Below the pieces are notes generated by a model. It did no database searches and was not told the DNA's origin. It saw only the letters and a list, made by a program, of their open reading frames with translations. The position numbers were made by a program, and so were the translations under genes. Below, piece after piece: positions 37,292 to 46,561 of a DNA stretch of 64,000 bases (its first letter is position 1; each line of letters begins with the position of its first letter). The stretch spans positions 434,001 to 498,000 of the forward strand of contig NZ_CANKUD010000001.1 of NCBI RefSeq assembly GCF_947486615.1, in the 5' to 3' direction. This DNA is from an uncultured Modestobacter sp. GTDB taxonomy: Bacteria; Actinomycetota; Actinomycetes; Mycobacteriales; Geodermatophilaceae.

Positions 37292-38809
37292 ATGAGCACC
37301 GCGCGGATCCGCAACGCCGCACTGGCCCGCAAGGTGGTGCCGGCCGCCGAGGCGGCCGCGCTGATCCGGCCCGGTGACACCGTCGGCATGAGCGGGTTCA
37401 CCGGCGCAGGGCACCCCAAGGCGGTTCCCCCGCTGCTCGCCGAGCGGATCGCCGCCGCGCACGCCGCCGGGGACCCGTTCCGGATCGACCTCTGGACCGG
37501 GGCCTCCACCGCTCCCGAGCTGGACGGCGCGCTCGCCGCCGCCGACGGCATCGGGCTGCGACTGCCCTACCAGTCCGACCCGGTCGCCCGGCAGAAGATC
37601 AACGCCGGCGACATCGACTACGTCGACGTCCACCTTTCCCACGTCGCCCAGCTGGCCTGGGAGGGGTTCCTCGGCCCGCTGGACGTCGCCGTCGTCGAGG
37701 TCAGCGGGATCACCGAGGACGGCCAGCTCATCCCGTCGTCCTCGGTCGGGAACAACAAGACCTGGCTGGACCTCGCCGAGCGGGTGGTGCTGGAGGTCAA
37801 CAGCTGGCAGCCGGCCGGGCTGGACGGCATGCACGACGTCTACTACGGGACGGCGCTGCCGCCGAACCGCCGGCCGGTGCAGCTCACCCGCCCGCACGAC
37901 CGGATCGGCGTGCCCCACCTGCGGGTCGACCCGGACAAGGTCGTCGCCGTCGTGGAGACCCATGCCCCGGACCGCAACACCCCGTTCAGCGAGCCGGACG
38001 AGGTCGCCCGGTCCATCGCCGGGCACCTGATCGAGTACCTGGAGCACCAGGTCACCCGCGGCCGGCTGCCGGTCGAGCTGCTGCCGCTGCAGTCCGGCGT
38101 CGGCAACGTGGCCAACGCCGTGCTGTCCGGGCTGCAGGAGTCCCGGTTCGAGCAGCTGACCGCCTACACCGAGGTGGTGCAGGACGGCATGCTCGACCTG
38201 CTGCGCTCGGGCACGCTGGTCTCCGCCTCGGCCACCGCCTTCTCGCTCAGCCCCGGGGCGATCGCCGGGTTCGAGTCGCAGATCGAGGAGTTCCGCGACC
38301 GGATCCTGCTGCGGCCCCAGGAGATCAGCAACCACCCGGAGATCGTGCGGCGGCTGGGCGTGCTGGCGATGAACGGGATGATCGAGGCCGACCTGTACGG
38401 CAACGTCAACTCCACGCACCTGATGGGCAGCCGGATCCAGAACGGGATCGGGGGGTCGAGTGACTTCGCCCGCAACGCCTACGTCTCCTTCTTCCTCAGC
38501 CCGTCGACGGCCAAGGGCGGGGCGATCTCGGCAATCGTGCCGATGGTGTCCCACGTCGACCACACCGAGCACGACGTGTCCGTGGTCGTCACCGAGCACG
38601 GGCTGGCCGACCTGCGCGGCCTGCCGCCGCGGCGGCGGGCCCAGCTGGTGATCGAGAAGTGCGCCCATCCGGACTACCGGCCCCTGCTGACCGACTACTA
38701 CGAGCGGGCCGAGCGCGACGGCCACGGCCGGCACACCCCGCACCTGCTCACCGAGGCGCTCAGCTGGCACACCCGCTACCTGGAGACCGGCAGCATGCTG
38801 CCCGACTGA
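37292..38809 (+). CDS. Acetyl-CoA hydrolase / succinyl-CoA:acetate CoA-transferase family protein
   Basis: A 505-residue class I CoA-transferase. Visible features: VGMSGFTGAGHPKAVP (N-domain), VEVSGITEDGQLIPSSSVGN, YTEVVQDGML with the probable catalytic Glu, and GIGGSSDFARNAY in the C-domain. It moves CoA between acyl groups, typically succinyl-CoA and acetate. ATG start with GGAGG five bases upstream. A GTG 13 codons earlier (37253) sits seven bases after a TAGCGT -10-like element, so a leaderless longer form is possible. Confidence 0.88.
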   Translation: MSTARIRNAALARKVVPAAEAAALIRPGDTVGMSGFTGAGHPKAVPPLLAERIAAAHAAGDPFRIDLWTGASTAPELDGALAAADGIGLRLPYQSDPVARQKINAGDIDYVDVHLSHVAQLAWEGFLGPLDVAVVEVSGITEDGQLIPSSSVGNNKTWLDLAERVVLEVNSWQPAGLDGMHDVYYGTALPPNRRPVQLTRPHDRIGVPHLRVDPDKVVAVVETHAPDRNTPFSEPDEVARSIAGHLIEYLEHQVTRGRLPVELLPLQSGVGNVANAVLSGLQESRFEQLTAYTEVVQDGMLDLLRSGTLVSASATAFSLSPGAIAGFESQIEEFRDRILLRPQEISNHPEIVRRLGVLAMNGMIEADLYGNVNSTHLMGSRIQNGIGGSSDFARNAYVSFFLSPSTAKGGAISAIVPMVSHVDHTEHDVSVVVTEHGLADLRGLPPRRRAQLVIEKCAHPDYRPLLTDYYERAERDGHGRHTPHLLTEALSWHTRYLETGSMLPD

Positions 38810-38810
38810 G

Positions 38811-39161
38811 TCAGGACCGCTTGGCGTCCAGCCGCTGCAGCAGCTCGTCGGCGGCCTGCTCGATCTCCGGGTGGTCGTTCTGGCTGGCCCGCTGCTTGGC
38901 GTGGATCAGCGCCGCCCGGTTGACCTTCGAGAAGTCGCCGTAGGGGAACCGGTACCGGCCCTTGGTGCCCTCGCCCTTGTCCTGGTCGACGGCCAGGTGC
39001 CACTCGCCGTAGCCCTCCTGGCCCTCGCGTTCGCGGTCGTCGTTCTGCTCGGCGGTGGACGGCGCCGCCTCGGACCACTCGGTGGTGTCGTCGTACTCGC
39101 CGGCGTCGATCAGCTTCTCGGCCTGGGTGACGGCGGCGTCGTTGACTCGGTAGGTGGGCAT
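38811..39161 (-). CDS. Conserved hypothetical protein, 116 aa
   Basis: A soluble, highly charged 116-residue protein: MPTYRVNDAAVTQAEKLIDAGEYDDTTEW, then acidic linker, YGEWHLAVDQDKGEGTKGRYRFPYGDF, and a C-terminal helix (AADELLQRLDAK). The pattern looks conserved and structured, without membrane segments or cysteines. No function assigned. Its stop is 1 bp from the convergent CoA-transferase stop. Confidence 0.8.
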   Translation of the reverse strand: MPTYRVNDAAVTQAEKLIDAGEYDDTTEWSEAAPSTAEQNDDREREGQEGYGEWHLAVDQDKGEGTKGRYRFPYGDFSKVNRAALIHAKQRASQNDHPEIEQAADELLQRLDAKRS

Positions 39162-39184
39162 GCCGCCGCCCTACCCCGCAGAGG

Positions 39185-39847
39185 TCACCCGGGGAACACG
39201 TCGTGCTGGGAAAAGAGCAGTTCGCCCGCCTCGTCCTCGACCAGGTCCGCGCGCTCGTCCTCGGCGGCACCGGCCGGCGCCGCGCGCCCGACCACCAGGA
39301 CCGACCGGCCGGTCGACCGCAGACCGGGCAGGTCGCCGAGGGAGTCCCAGCCGTCGGCGGCGGCCAGCTGGGCCAGGGCCCGGCCCAGGTCTGCCTCATC
39401 GCCGACGACCGCATCGTCGCCGTCCGGGGCGGTGCGGGACAGAGCCCGGCGGCCCGCGGCCAGCACCGCCGCCGCGTCGGTGACCAGCAGGTCGTGGCGC
39501 TGCAGCACGGCGACCTCCGTGGCCGCACCGGGTGCGTCGTCCTCGCCGGGGTCCGCGGCGCCCTCCGGCACCGCCTCCTCGTCGTCGGTCTCGTCGTCCT
39601 CGGCGTAGCTGTGCAGCACGCCGAAGGGGAAGTCGTTGCCGGTGAGGTCGAACTGCGCGTCGGCGTAGCCGAGCACCGCCGGCAGCAGCCGGTCGCTGGC
39701 GGCGAACACCTCGGGCATCCCGGCCTCGCCGGTCACCGACGCGACCGCCTCGGCGTGCGCGGTCACCGCCGCGGCGAGCTCGGCCGCGGCGGCCCGCAGC
39801 CGCTCGGCGCCGGCGCGGGTGAACTGGGTGAGGTCGTCGTCAGCCAC
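39185..39847 (-). CDS. Hypothetical protein, 220 aa, acidic
   Basis: An acidic soluble protein with an N-terminal Ala-rich helical region (LRAAAAELAAAVTAHAEAV), a very acidic middle (~residues 83-105) and a C-terminal acidic end. No motif recognised. GTG start lies seven bases after a leftward TACGGT -10-like element (39860-39855), suggesting a leaderless transcript. Probably genuine because of that start and continuous codon bias; function unknown. Confidence 0.65.
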   Translation of the reverse strand: MADDDLTQFTRAGAERLRAAAAELAAAVTAHAEAVASVTGEAGMPEVFAASDRLLPAVLGYADAQFDLTGNDFPFGVLHSYAEDDETDDEEAVPEGAADPGEDDAPGAATEVAVLQRHDLLVTDAAAVLAAGRRALSRTAPDGDDAVVGDEADLGRALAQLAAADGWDSLGDLPGLRSTGRSVLVVGRAAPAGAAEDERADLVEDEAGELLFSQHDVFPG

Positions 39848-39952
39848 GGCGCCGACCGTACGGGGTGGCCTCGCCGTCGGATCCGACGGCAACGGGCTGC
39901 GGCGCCCGCGCGTCGCCGTCGACCGACCGATCCGAGGCAGCAGCATGCACCG

Positions 39953-40792
39953 GTGGCCAGCGAGCTCCCCGACCTGCACCCGACGGACGGCGGCGCGCTC
40001 GTCCCCCCGCCGTCCGGGCGCGCGGTGCTGCTGGCCGCCGTCGCCCGGCCCGCCGCGTCCGCAGCCCTCCGGCTCGCGGGCCAGCAGGGGTGGCTGGTGC
40101 CGTGGAACGGCGACGACGTGCTCGTCCTCGGCGACCTGCCGGCAATGGTCGCGGTCGCCGCCGTGGTCAGCGAGACGGCGGCTGGACCGGTCGGGGTGGT
40201 GCTGTGGGCGGATCCCGACGACGACCGCGAGCTCGACGAGGGGGAGGTCCCGGAGCCGGCAGCCGGTCTGGTGGTGTGCCACCGCGGCTCCCCCGTGGCC
40301 GGCCACACCTGGACCGCGACGGAGCACGACGAGCCGGGCGACGCGCACCTGATCGCCGAGCTCACCGGAAGGCCCGACCGCGAGGTGGGGTTGCGCGCCC
40401 TGCTGCGGCGGACGGCGCCCGACCCGGTGGTGCTGCTGCCCGAGCTCACCGCGCTGCTGGACCTGCCCCCTGGACCGCTCGCTCTGCTGTCCCCGGACCT
40501 GTCCCCGCCCGGCACCGTGCACGTACCGGCCGTGACCGGCCTGCGGCGCGCCGGTGCCTTCCGGGACGTGCTGGCCGACGTCCCCGAACCGGCGTGGGCC
40601 GGCCCGGCCCGCCGCTGGCAGTTCCTCCTCCCGGCGATCGTCGCCGGTTACTTCGCCGTCCGGTCGGCAGCTGCCGGCGTGACCGCCGGCCCGGTCGAGG
40701 ACGTCTGGGGCTACGGGACGTTGTCCGTGGTGGCGACCACCGCGGCCGTCTGGCGCGCCCGCCGGGACCGGCGCCGCGCCGACCGCGACTGA
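39953..40792 (+). CDS. Hypothetical protein with C-terminal membrane helix
   Basis: A 279-residue protein. The first ~220 residues look soluble and Ala/Leu/Pro-rich (AVLLAAVARPAASAAL, VVLLPELTALLDLPPGP). A membrane helix lies at about 225-245 (FLLPAIVAGYFAVRS) and the tail is very basic (RARRDRRRADRD). The GTG start is chosen by frame; divergent from the 220-aa gene. No family recognised. Confidence 0.6.
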   Translation: MASELPDLHPTDGGALVPPPSGRAVLLAAVARPAASAALRLAGQQGWLVPWNGDDVLVLGDLPAMVAVAAVVSETAAGPVGVVLWADPDDDRELDEGEVPEPAAGLVVCHRGSPVAGHTWTATEHDEPGDAHLIAELTGRPDREVGLRALLRRTAPDPVVLLPELTALLDLPPGPLALLSPDLSPPGTVHVPAVTGLRRAGAFRDVLADVPEPAWAGPARRWQFLLPAIVAGYFAVRSAAAGVTAGPVEDVWGYGTLSVVATTAAVWRARRDRRRADRD

Positions 40793-40808
40793 GCCGGAGG
40801 CCCGGCGC

Positions 40809-41876
40809 TCACCGCAGCGGCGGGATGACCCGGCGGGCGGCCAGCTGCTCGAACAGCTCCAGGAAGCGGGCCTCGGTGTCCAGGCAGTCGGCGAAGCCGG
40901 CCTGGCGCAGCTTGATCGTGGAGCTCACGTTGTCGAAGCCGGAGGTGAAGATGAACTCGCCGAACTCCCAGCCGACCAGGTCCTCGTACGGCGTGCGCAC
41001 CAGGTCGTGCCGGGCGGCCAGCCGCTCCCAGACGTCGCGCCGGCCGGCCATCGCCTCGGCCAGCGGCACCGGCTGCGGTTCGGCGGGCTCCATGCCGAAC
41101 GCCCGGGCGAACGCCGGGAACAGGTGCCGCCAGCGCAGCTGGTCGCCGTTGGTCACGTTGTAGACCTCGCCGTCGGCGGCCGGCTCGCCCCCGGCCCACA
41201 CGGTGGCGCGAGCCAGCAGCTCGGCGTCGGTGACCTGGTAGAGCGCGTCGTAGGCGGCCAGGCTGCCGGGGAAACGCAGCGGCTGGCCGAGCTCGCGGCT
41301 GATCGCGGCGTAGACGGCGATGACCATCAGCAGGTTCATCGGGTTGCCGACGGCGTAGCCGATCACCCCCTCCGGCCGCAGCACGGTCAGCCGGAAGCCG
41401 CGCTGCGCGGCGACCTCGCGGAGCAGATCCTCCTGGTCGTAGTAGAAGTTCGGCTGGACGATCCGCGGGTCGCTCTCCTTGGCCGGGGTGTTGAAGAACC
41501 CCATGTGCGCGCCGTAGGCCTTGCCGCCCTGGTAGAGGGTCACGTGCTCCAGCGGCGCGCCGGCGGCGGCCAGCCCGTCGAGGGTGTGCCGCAGCATGCC
41601 GACGTTGACCTCCGACAGCTCGGCGGCGGTGGGTCGCTCGGCGTAGGCACCGAACACCAGGTGCGTCGTGTCGGCGGCGGCCGCCAGCCCGTCGCGGGCG
41701 GCGTCGGCGTCGCGCAGGTCGACCGCCAGGTGCTCACCGGCCAAGTCCCCGGGCCGGCGGCGGCTGACCCCCCGCACCCGCCAACCGGGACGGCGCCCGT
41801 ACTCGGCCGCCGCCGCGGCGCCGATCACCCCGCCGGCCCCGGTCACCAGCACGCTGCCCGCTGCCTGCTCCGTCAT
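40809..41876 (-). CDS. NAD-dependent epimerase/dehydratase, PRISE-like reductase
   Basis: A 355-residue short-chain-dehydrogenase-fold protein. The N-terminal nucleotide site is VLVTGAGGVIGAAAA, followed by RGVSRR (NADPH-type Arg). Central features are LYQGGKAYGAHMG and VQPNFYYDQEDLL. The latter resemble progesterone 5-beta-reductase/iridoid synthase-like (PRISE) enzymes, which reduce enones. Substrate unknown. ATG start; divergent from the DUF3616 gene. Confidence 0.82.
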   Translation of the reverse strand: MTEQAAGSVLVTGAGGVIGAAAAAEYGRRPGWRVRGVSRRRPGDLAGEHLAVDLRDADAARDGLAAAADTTHLVFGAYAERPTAAELSEVNVGMLRHTLDGLAAAGAPLEHVTLYQGGKAYGAHMGFFNTPAKESDPRIVQPNFYYDQEDLLREVAAQRGFRLTVLRPEGVIGYAVGNPMNLLMVIAVYAAISRELGQPLRFPGSLAAYDALYQVTDAELLARATVWAGGEPAADGEVYNVTNGDQLRWRHLFPAFARAFGMEPAEPQPVPLAEAMAGRRDVWERLAARHDLVRTPYEDLVGWEFGEFIFTSGFDNVSSTIKLRQAGFADCLDTEARFLELFEQLAARRVIPPLR

Positions 41877-42011
41877 CCCGCTGCTCTCCCTCGTCCGGTC
41901 CGGTGTCCGGGGCCTCCGTGCCCAGCAGCGGGACGACGAACCGGAGATCTCGCGTCGGCGGGCCGACGAGGCGGACCGGATCACCGGCGGCTCCCGTGCC
42001 AGGGTGGGCAG

Positions 42012-43088
42012 GTGACCATCGAGCGCACCGTGCGGCTGTCCTTCGGCTCGGCGTCCCGCGAGGCCGAGACGCACACCAACCTCTCCGCCGTCCGCAGTGA
42101 CGGCCCGGTGCTGTGGGTGGCCGGCGACGAGACGGCGACGATCGAGCGGCTGGTCGCCGACGACCCGCAGCACCCCACCCGGTACGGCGAGGAGACGACG
42201 TTCCGGCTGGCCGAGCTGGTCGACCTCCCCGGCGACGCGGCGGAGGAGGCCGACATCGAGGGCCTGGCCCGCGACGGGCACTTCCTGTGGGCGGTCGGGT
42301 CGCACAGCCTGCGGCGCAGACGGATCAAGGACAAGCACGACGGCGAGAAGGCGCTGCGCCGGCTGGCCCGGGTCACCGGCCAGGTCAACCGGCAGGTGCT
42401 GGTGCGTCTGCCGGTCACCGAGGTCGACGGGCTGCCCACCCCGGTGCGCGAGCTGACCGTCGACGGCGTCCCGCAGCGCGCCGCGGTGTTCGGCACGCAC
42501 GGCCCGGACCTGCGCGACCTGCTGGCCGACGACGCGCACCTGGCGCCGTTCCTGCCGATCCCCGGCAAGGACAACGGCCTGGACGTCGAGGGCATCGCGG
42601 TGGCCGGCGAGCGGGTGTACCTCGGCCTGCGCGGCCCGGTGCTGCGCGGCTGGGCGGTGGTGCTGGAGCTCCGGCCCGCCGTCGACCCGGCCGACCCGGG
42701 CCGGCTGGTGCTGGGCACGTTCGACGACGGTCGCCCGTACCGCAAGCACGTGCTGGACCTGGCCGGGCTCGGCGTGCGCGACCTGTGCCCGCACGGCGAG
42801 GACCTGCTGGTGCTGGCCGGGCCCACGATGGACCTGGACGGCCCGGTGCACGTGTTCCGCTGGCACGACGCACTGGGCGCCGACACCCCGCAGGTGGTGC
42901 GCGGTGACCTGCTGACCCGCGAGGTCGACCTGCCGTTCGGGCTGGGCACCGACCACGCCGAGGGCATCGGCCTGCTGGACGACGACCCGGCCGGGCCGCG
43001 GCTGCTGGTGGTCTACGACAGCCCGGCGCCGCAGCGGCTGCACGAGCACGGGGTGGACGCCGACGTCGTCCGGCTGCCCGCGCGCTGA
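42012..43088 (+). CDS. DUF3616 domain protein
   Basis: A 358-residue soluble protein with HTNLSAVRSDGPVLWVAGDE, DIEGLARDGHFLWAVGSHS and KDNGLDVEGIAVAGERVYLGLRGPV. Repeated strand patterns suggest a beta-propeller-like fold as in DUF3616. No signal peptide. The GTG start is six bases after CAGGGT, a possible -10 for a leaderless transcript. Function unknown. Confidence 0.82.
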   Translation: MTIERTVRLSFGSASREAETHTNLSAVRSDGPVLWVAGDETATIERLVADDPQHPTRYGEETTFRLAELVDLPGDAAEEADIEGLARDGHFLWAVGSHSLRRRRIKDKHDGEKALRRLARVTGQVNRQVLVRLPVTEVDGLPTPVRELTVDGVPQRAAVFGTHGPDLRDLLADDAHLAPFLPIPGKDNGLDVEGIAVAGERVYLGLRGPVLRGWAVVLELRPAVDPADPGRLVLGTFDDGRPYRKHVLDLAGLGVRDLCPHGEDLLVLAGPTMDLDGPVHVFRWHDALGADTPQVVRGDLLTREVDLPFGLGTDHAEGIGLLDDDPAGPRLLVVYDSPAPQRLHEHGVDADVVRLPAR

Positions 43089-43089
43089 G

Positions 43090-43959
43090 TCACAGGCCCA
43101 GGGCGGCGATGGTGGCCCGCACCTCGGCGGCGGTGCCCGGCTCCACCGGCAGGTGCGGGAGGAGCGCGGGCACCTCCTCGGGCAGGAGTCCCTCGGCCAG
43201 CAGCACGTCCAGCAGCCGGTCCGCGGCGGCCACCGGCACCGGGCGGGGCAGCCCGGCGGCCCCGATGGCGGCCTCGGCGAGGAACAGCGCCCCGGCCAGC
43301 TCGTCGACGCCCGGTCCGGTCTCCGGGACGGCGGGTGGCGCGGCCGCCCGGGTCACCGCCTCCGCCGCCCGGACCAGCGACAGCGGCAACCCCTCGGCCT
43401 CCACCTCGACCAGCGGGGCGCCGCCCAGGGCGGCGAGGACGAGGTGCTCGGCGTCGATCCGCAGCGGGGCCTCCCACTCCCCCACGCGCACCACCTCGAC
43501 CAGGTCGGCGCCGTCCTCCCCCAGCTCGTCGAGCAGCTCGGCCCAGTCGCGCGGGCGGGTCTGCCGGGCCCGTTCGGCGGCGCGCACGCAGGTGTCCCGG
43601 ACGAAGGGGTCGATCACCTCCCGGTCGAACCGCTCGGCGTAGAGGGTGCCCTCGGCGGTCACCGTGTTGAGCGCGTCCTGGAAGCTGCCAGGGCGGGCGT
43701 CCCCGAGCTCGAGCCGGCCGTCCTCCTCGCCGCTGAGCGGCTGCCCGGTCGCCGCCCGGGCGCCGATGGTCAGCCCGGTGGCCACCACCCGGCCGCGCAG
43801 CCGGGTGTGGTGCGGGTGGTCGGAGAGCCCCACCGCCCAGGCGCACGCCTCGGCGATGAGCGCAGCCGCGCGCTCGCGGAGCACCTCGCGGCTGAGCAGG
43901 GCCATGAGATCGGGGCCGAAGTCGCTGTCGAGCACCCCTCCACCATGCCCCTCCGTCAC
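43090..43959 (-). CDS. Hypothetical protein, 289 aa
   Basis: A soluble, Leu/Ala/Glu-rich, mostly helical protein (ALLSREVLRERAAALIAEACAW, GTLYAERFDREVIDPF). No catalytic motif recognised. The start is uncertain: GTG at 43959, GTG at 43935 or ATG at 43905. Its stop is one base from the convergent DUF3616 stop. Confidence 0.65.
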   Translation of the reverse strand: MTEGHGGGVLDSDFGPDLMALLSREVLRERAAALIAEACAWAVGLSDHPHHTRLRGRVVATGLTIGARAATGQPLSGEEDGRLELGDARPGSFQDALNTVTAEGTLYAERFDREVIDPFVRDTCVRAAERARQTRPRDWAELLDELGEDGADLVEVVRVGEWEAPLRIDAEHLVLAALGGAPLVEVEAEGLPLSLVRAAEAVTRAAAPPAVPETGPGVDELAGALFLAEAAIGAAGLPRPVPVAAADRLLDVLLAEGLLPEEVPALLPHLPVEPGTAAEVRATIAALGL

Positions 43960-44072
43960 GGCGCGCGGCGCGTCGGGCGCGACGCGCGCGCCGCTGTGCG
44001 CTCACCGAGCGCCCGCTGAGCGCCGGGCCTAGCGTGCTTGCACCGCAGCCCCACCAGTGCTCGGAGGAGCCC

Positions 44073-45794
44073 ATGCGCGTCGCCGTCCACCCCCTGCGCC
44101 GGAGGGCCGCGGTGACCGCCGCCCTCGCCGCCGCCCTCCTGGTCCCGGCCAGCACCGTCGCCGCCGCCCCGGCCGACCAGGCCGGCGCCGAACGAGGCCG
44201 CCCGGACGGCGCCGGCTCCGGCACGCTGCCGCTGCGCGGGCTGGACCTGGACGCGCTCACCATCCCCGAGCTGCAGGAGCGGATGGACCAGCGCAGCCTG
44301 ACCTCGGTGCAGCTGACCCAGGCCTACCTCGACCGGATCGACGACCTGAACGACGACCTCGGTGCGGTGCTCAGCGTCAACCCCGAGGCACTGGCCGACG
44401 CGGCGGCGAGCGACAAGACGCGCAAGCGTCACCAGACGCGGGGACCGCTGGAGGGCATCCCGGTGCTGCTCAAGGACAACGTGGACACCGAGCAGCTGCC
44501 GACCACCGCCGGCTCCCGCGCGCTGCTGGACAGCGAGCCGGACGACGCCGTGATCACCCAGCGGCTCCGGGACGCCGGCGCGATCGTGCTGGGCAAGGCG
44601 AACCTGTCCGAGTGGGCCAACTTCCGCGGTGCGGCGTCCACCAGCGGCTGGAGCGGGGTCGGCGGGCAGACCGCCAACCCCTACGTGCTCGACCGCAACC
44701 CCTGCGGCTCCTCGTCGGGGTCGGCGGTGGGTGTGGCCGCCTCGCTGGCCCAGGTGGCGATCGGCACCGAGACCGACGGCTCGATCGTCTGCCCGGCCGG
44801 CGCCAACGGCGTGGTCGGCGTGAAGCCCACGCTGGGCCTGGTCAGCCGTACCGGCATCGTGCCGATCTCCGCCGAGCAGGACACCGCCGGCCCGATGGCC
44901 CGGCACGCGATCGACGCCGCGCTGACCCTGGAGGTGCTCGCCGGCACCGACGACGAGGACGCCGCGACCGCGGAGATCCCCGCCGACCTGACCACCGACT
45001 TCGCCGACCTCGAGCTCGACGCCCTCGAGGGCGCCCGGATCGGGGTCTGGACGCTGTCGCCCGAGGAGTCCGCCGCGGTCGACGACCAGACCGAGGCGGT
45101 GTTCGCCGCGGCGGTGAAGCAGCTGGAGGCCGCCGGCGCGACCGCGGTGCCGGTGACGTTGCCCTATCTGGAGGAGGTCGGCGCCGGGGAGACCCCGGCG
45201 CTGCTGGCGGAGTTCAAGCGCGACCTGAACGCCTACCTGGCCGCCACCCCCGGCGACCACCCGACCGACCTGGCCGGCCTGATCGCCTTCAACGAGCAGG
45301 ACCCGGTGGAGCTGGCCTACTTCGGTCAGGAGCTGTTCGAGCAGGCGCAGGCGGCCACCGTGCCGGCGGAGGACCCGGCGATCCGGGAGACCCGCGACCG
45401 GATCCGGACGCTGGCCCGCGCCTCGATCGACGAGGTGCTGGCCCAGGGCGCCGGCCCGGAGGACGACCTCGCCGCGATCGTCGGGCTGACCAACACCCCG
45501 GCCTGGCAGACCCGCTACGAGTACCTGGACGGCGAGGCCGACGCCTTCGTCTACAGCACCTCGGGCCCCGCGGCGGTGGCCGGCTACCCGAACGTCACCG
45601 TCCCGGCGGGCTTCGCCGGTCCGCGGGAGACGCTGCCCGTCGGCGTCTCGTTCATCGGCACCCGCTGGGACGACGCCCGGATCCTGGACATCGCCGCGGA
45701 CTTCGAGGACCAGGCCGCGGCCCGCGAGGCGCCGGGCTACCTGCCCACCGTCGGCGCCGACCCGCAGCCGGACAACCCCGAGCCCGGCACCTGA
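44073..45794 (+). CDS. Secreted amidase, amidase-signature family
   Basis: A 573-residue enzyme with a Sec-type signal (RRRAAVTAALAAALLVPAS, cleavage near AAA at about 35). The Ser-cisSer-Lys triad is visible: K134 in VLLKDN, cis-Ser S213 in CGSSSGSA and nucleophile S237 in ETDGSIVCPA. It hydrolyses amide bonds; extracellular homologues act on small amides or cell-wall-related peptides. ATG with GGAGGAG upstream. Stand-alone gene with its own promoter. Confidence 0.9.
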   Translation: MRVAVHPLRRRAAVTAALAAALLVPASTVAAAPADQAGAERGRPDGAGSGTLPLRGLDLDALTIPELQERMDQRSLTSVQLTQAYLDRIDDLNDDLGAVLSVNPEALADAAASDKTRKRHQTRGPLEGIPVLLKDNVDTEQLPTTAGSRALLDSEPDDAVITQRLRDAGAIVLGKANLSEWANFRGAASTSGWSGVGGQTANPYVLDRNPCGSSSGSAVGVAASLAQVAIGTETDGSIVCPAGANGVVGVKPTLGLVSRTGIVPISAEQDTAGPMARHAIDAALTLEVLAGTDDEDAATAEIPADLTTDFADLELDALEGARIGVWTLSPEESAAVDDQTEAVFAAAVKQLEAAGATAVPVTLPYLEEVGAGETPALLAEFKRDLNAYLAATPGDHPTDLAGLIAFNEQDPVELAYFGQELFEQAQAATVPAEDPAIRETRDRIRTLARASIDEVLAQGAGPEDDLAAIVGLTNTPAWQTRYEYLDGEADAFVYSTSGPAAVAGYPNVTVPAGFAGPRETLPVGVSFIGTRWDDARILDIAADFEDQAAAREAPGYLPTVGADPQPDNPEPGT

Positions 45795-45846
45795 GGACGT
45801 GCCCCCGCCCCACCACTGGTACGCCCGTGGGGTCACCGAGCACGGC

Positions 45847-46296
45847 TCAGTCGGGCAAGCGCGCCACGACGCGGAAGTGCTCCAGCACCACGGGTGTCGT
45901 GTCGTCCACTGTGAAGCCCGGGTCGCCGAACACAGCCCTCATCTGGGGGCTGTGCCAGAAGCTCTCGTGCTCGCCGCGCCACTGCGCCACCGTCTGATGT
46001 CCCTCGCCCTCATCGAGCGCATGGGACAGGTCGACCTCGCCCAGCGGAACGACGCGCACGTCCGTCGCCTCCAGCACCGCCACCGGGTGCCCCTCGGAGT
46101 CGACCAGCACGGAGCGGTCGCCGGCCTGAGGCAGTGGCTCCTCCTCCATCTGGTACGCCAGCGCCAGCGCCGTGGTGCTGGTCTTGCTGCCATCGAGGAT
46201 CGCGGCGACCAGCCGGTCGCGCAGTCGGCCAGGGAACCCGAACTCGGTCGTGGGCAGACCCGAGGCGACAGCCGGCCTGTGCGCGTCGGTGCTCAT
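45847..46296 (-). CDS. ASCH domain protein
   Basis: A 149-residue protein with the ASCH pattern: TEFGFPGRLRDRLVAAILDGSKTSTT, GDRSVLVDSEGHPVAVLEATDVRVVPL, and HESFWHSPQMRA. ASCH proteins bind RNA or modified nucleosides; some are N4-acetylcytidine amidohydrolases. ATG start. Single gene with no obvious partner. Confidence 0.85.
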   Translation of the reverse strand: MSTDAHRPAVASGLPTTEFGFPGRLRDRLVAAILDGSKTSTTALALAYQMEEEPLPQAGDRSVLVDSEGHPVAVLEATDVRVVPLGEVDLSHALDEGEGHQTVAQWRGEHESFWHSPQMRAVFGDPGFTVDDTTPVVLEHFRVVARLPD

Positions 46297-46509
46297 CGGT
46301 TCATGACCGTAGTCCGGCGGACGTCGTTCACGACGTCGCTGCTGGAGCGGCGTACGTGACGACCGGGGGCTCCGGTGGCGCCGGAGACCCGGCCGTCCTC
46401 GTCGATGACGAGGAGGTGCACGTAGCGGGGTCATACCCCGCTGGAGGACCTCCGCTCGCCGCGCACGTGCTGGTCGGTGCAGATGTCGACGCGGGTGAAC
46501 CGCCCGTCG

Positions 46510-46555
46510 GTCGACGAGAGGGGTGACGAACGGTGTCGTCGCCCCTCTCGTCGAC
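46510..46555. terminator. Long hairpin after SnoaL gene
   Basis: A 20-bp stem (one G-T pair) with a 6-base loop, seven bases beyond the leftward SnoaL-like stop. The stem is longer than needed for termination. The adjoining 46297-46509 holds no gene I can support. Confidence 0.65.
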
Positions 46556-46561
46556 GACAGA

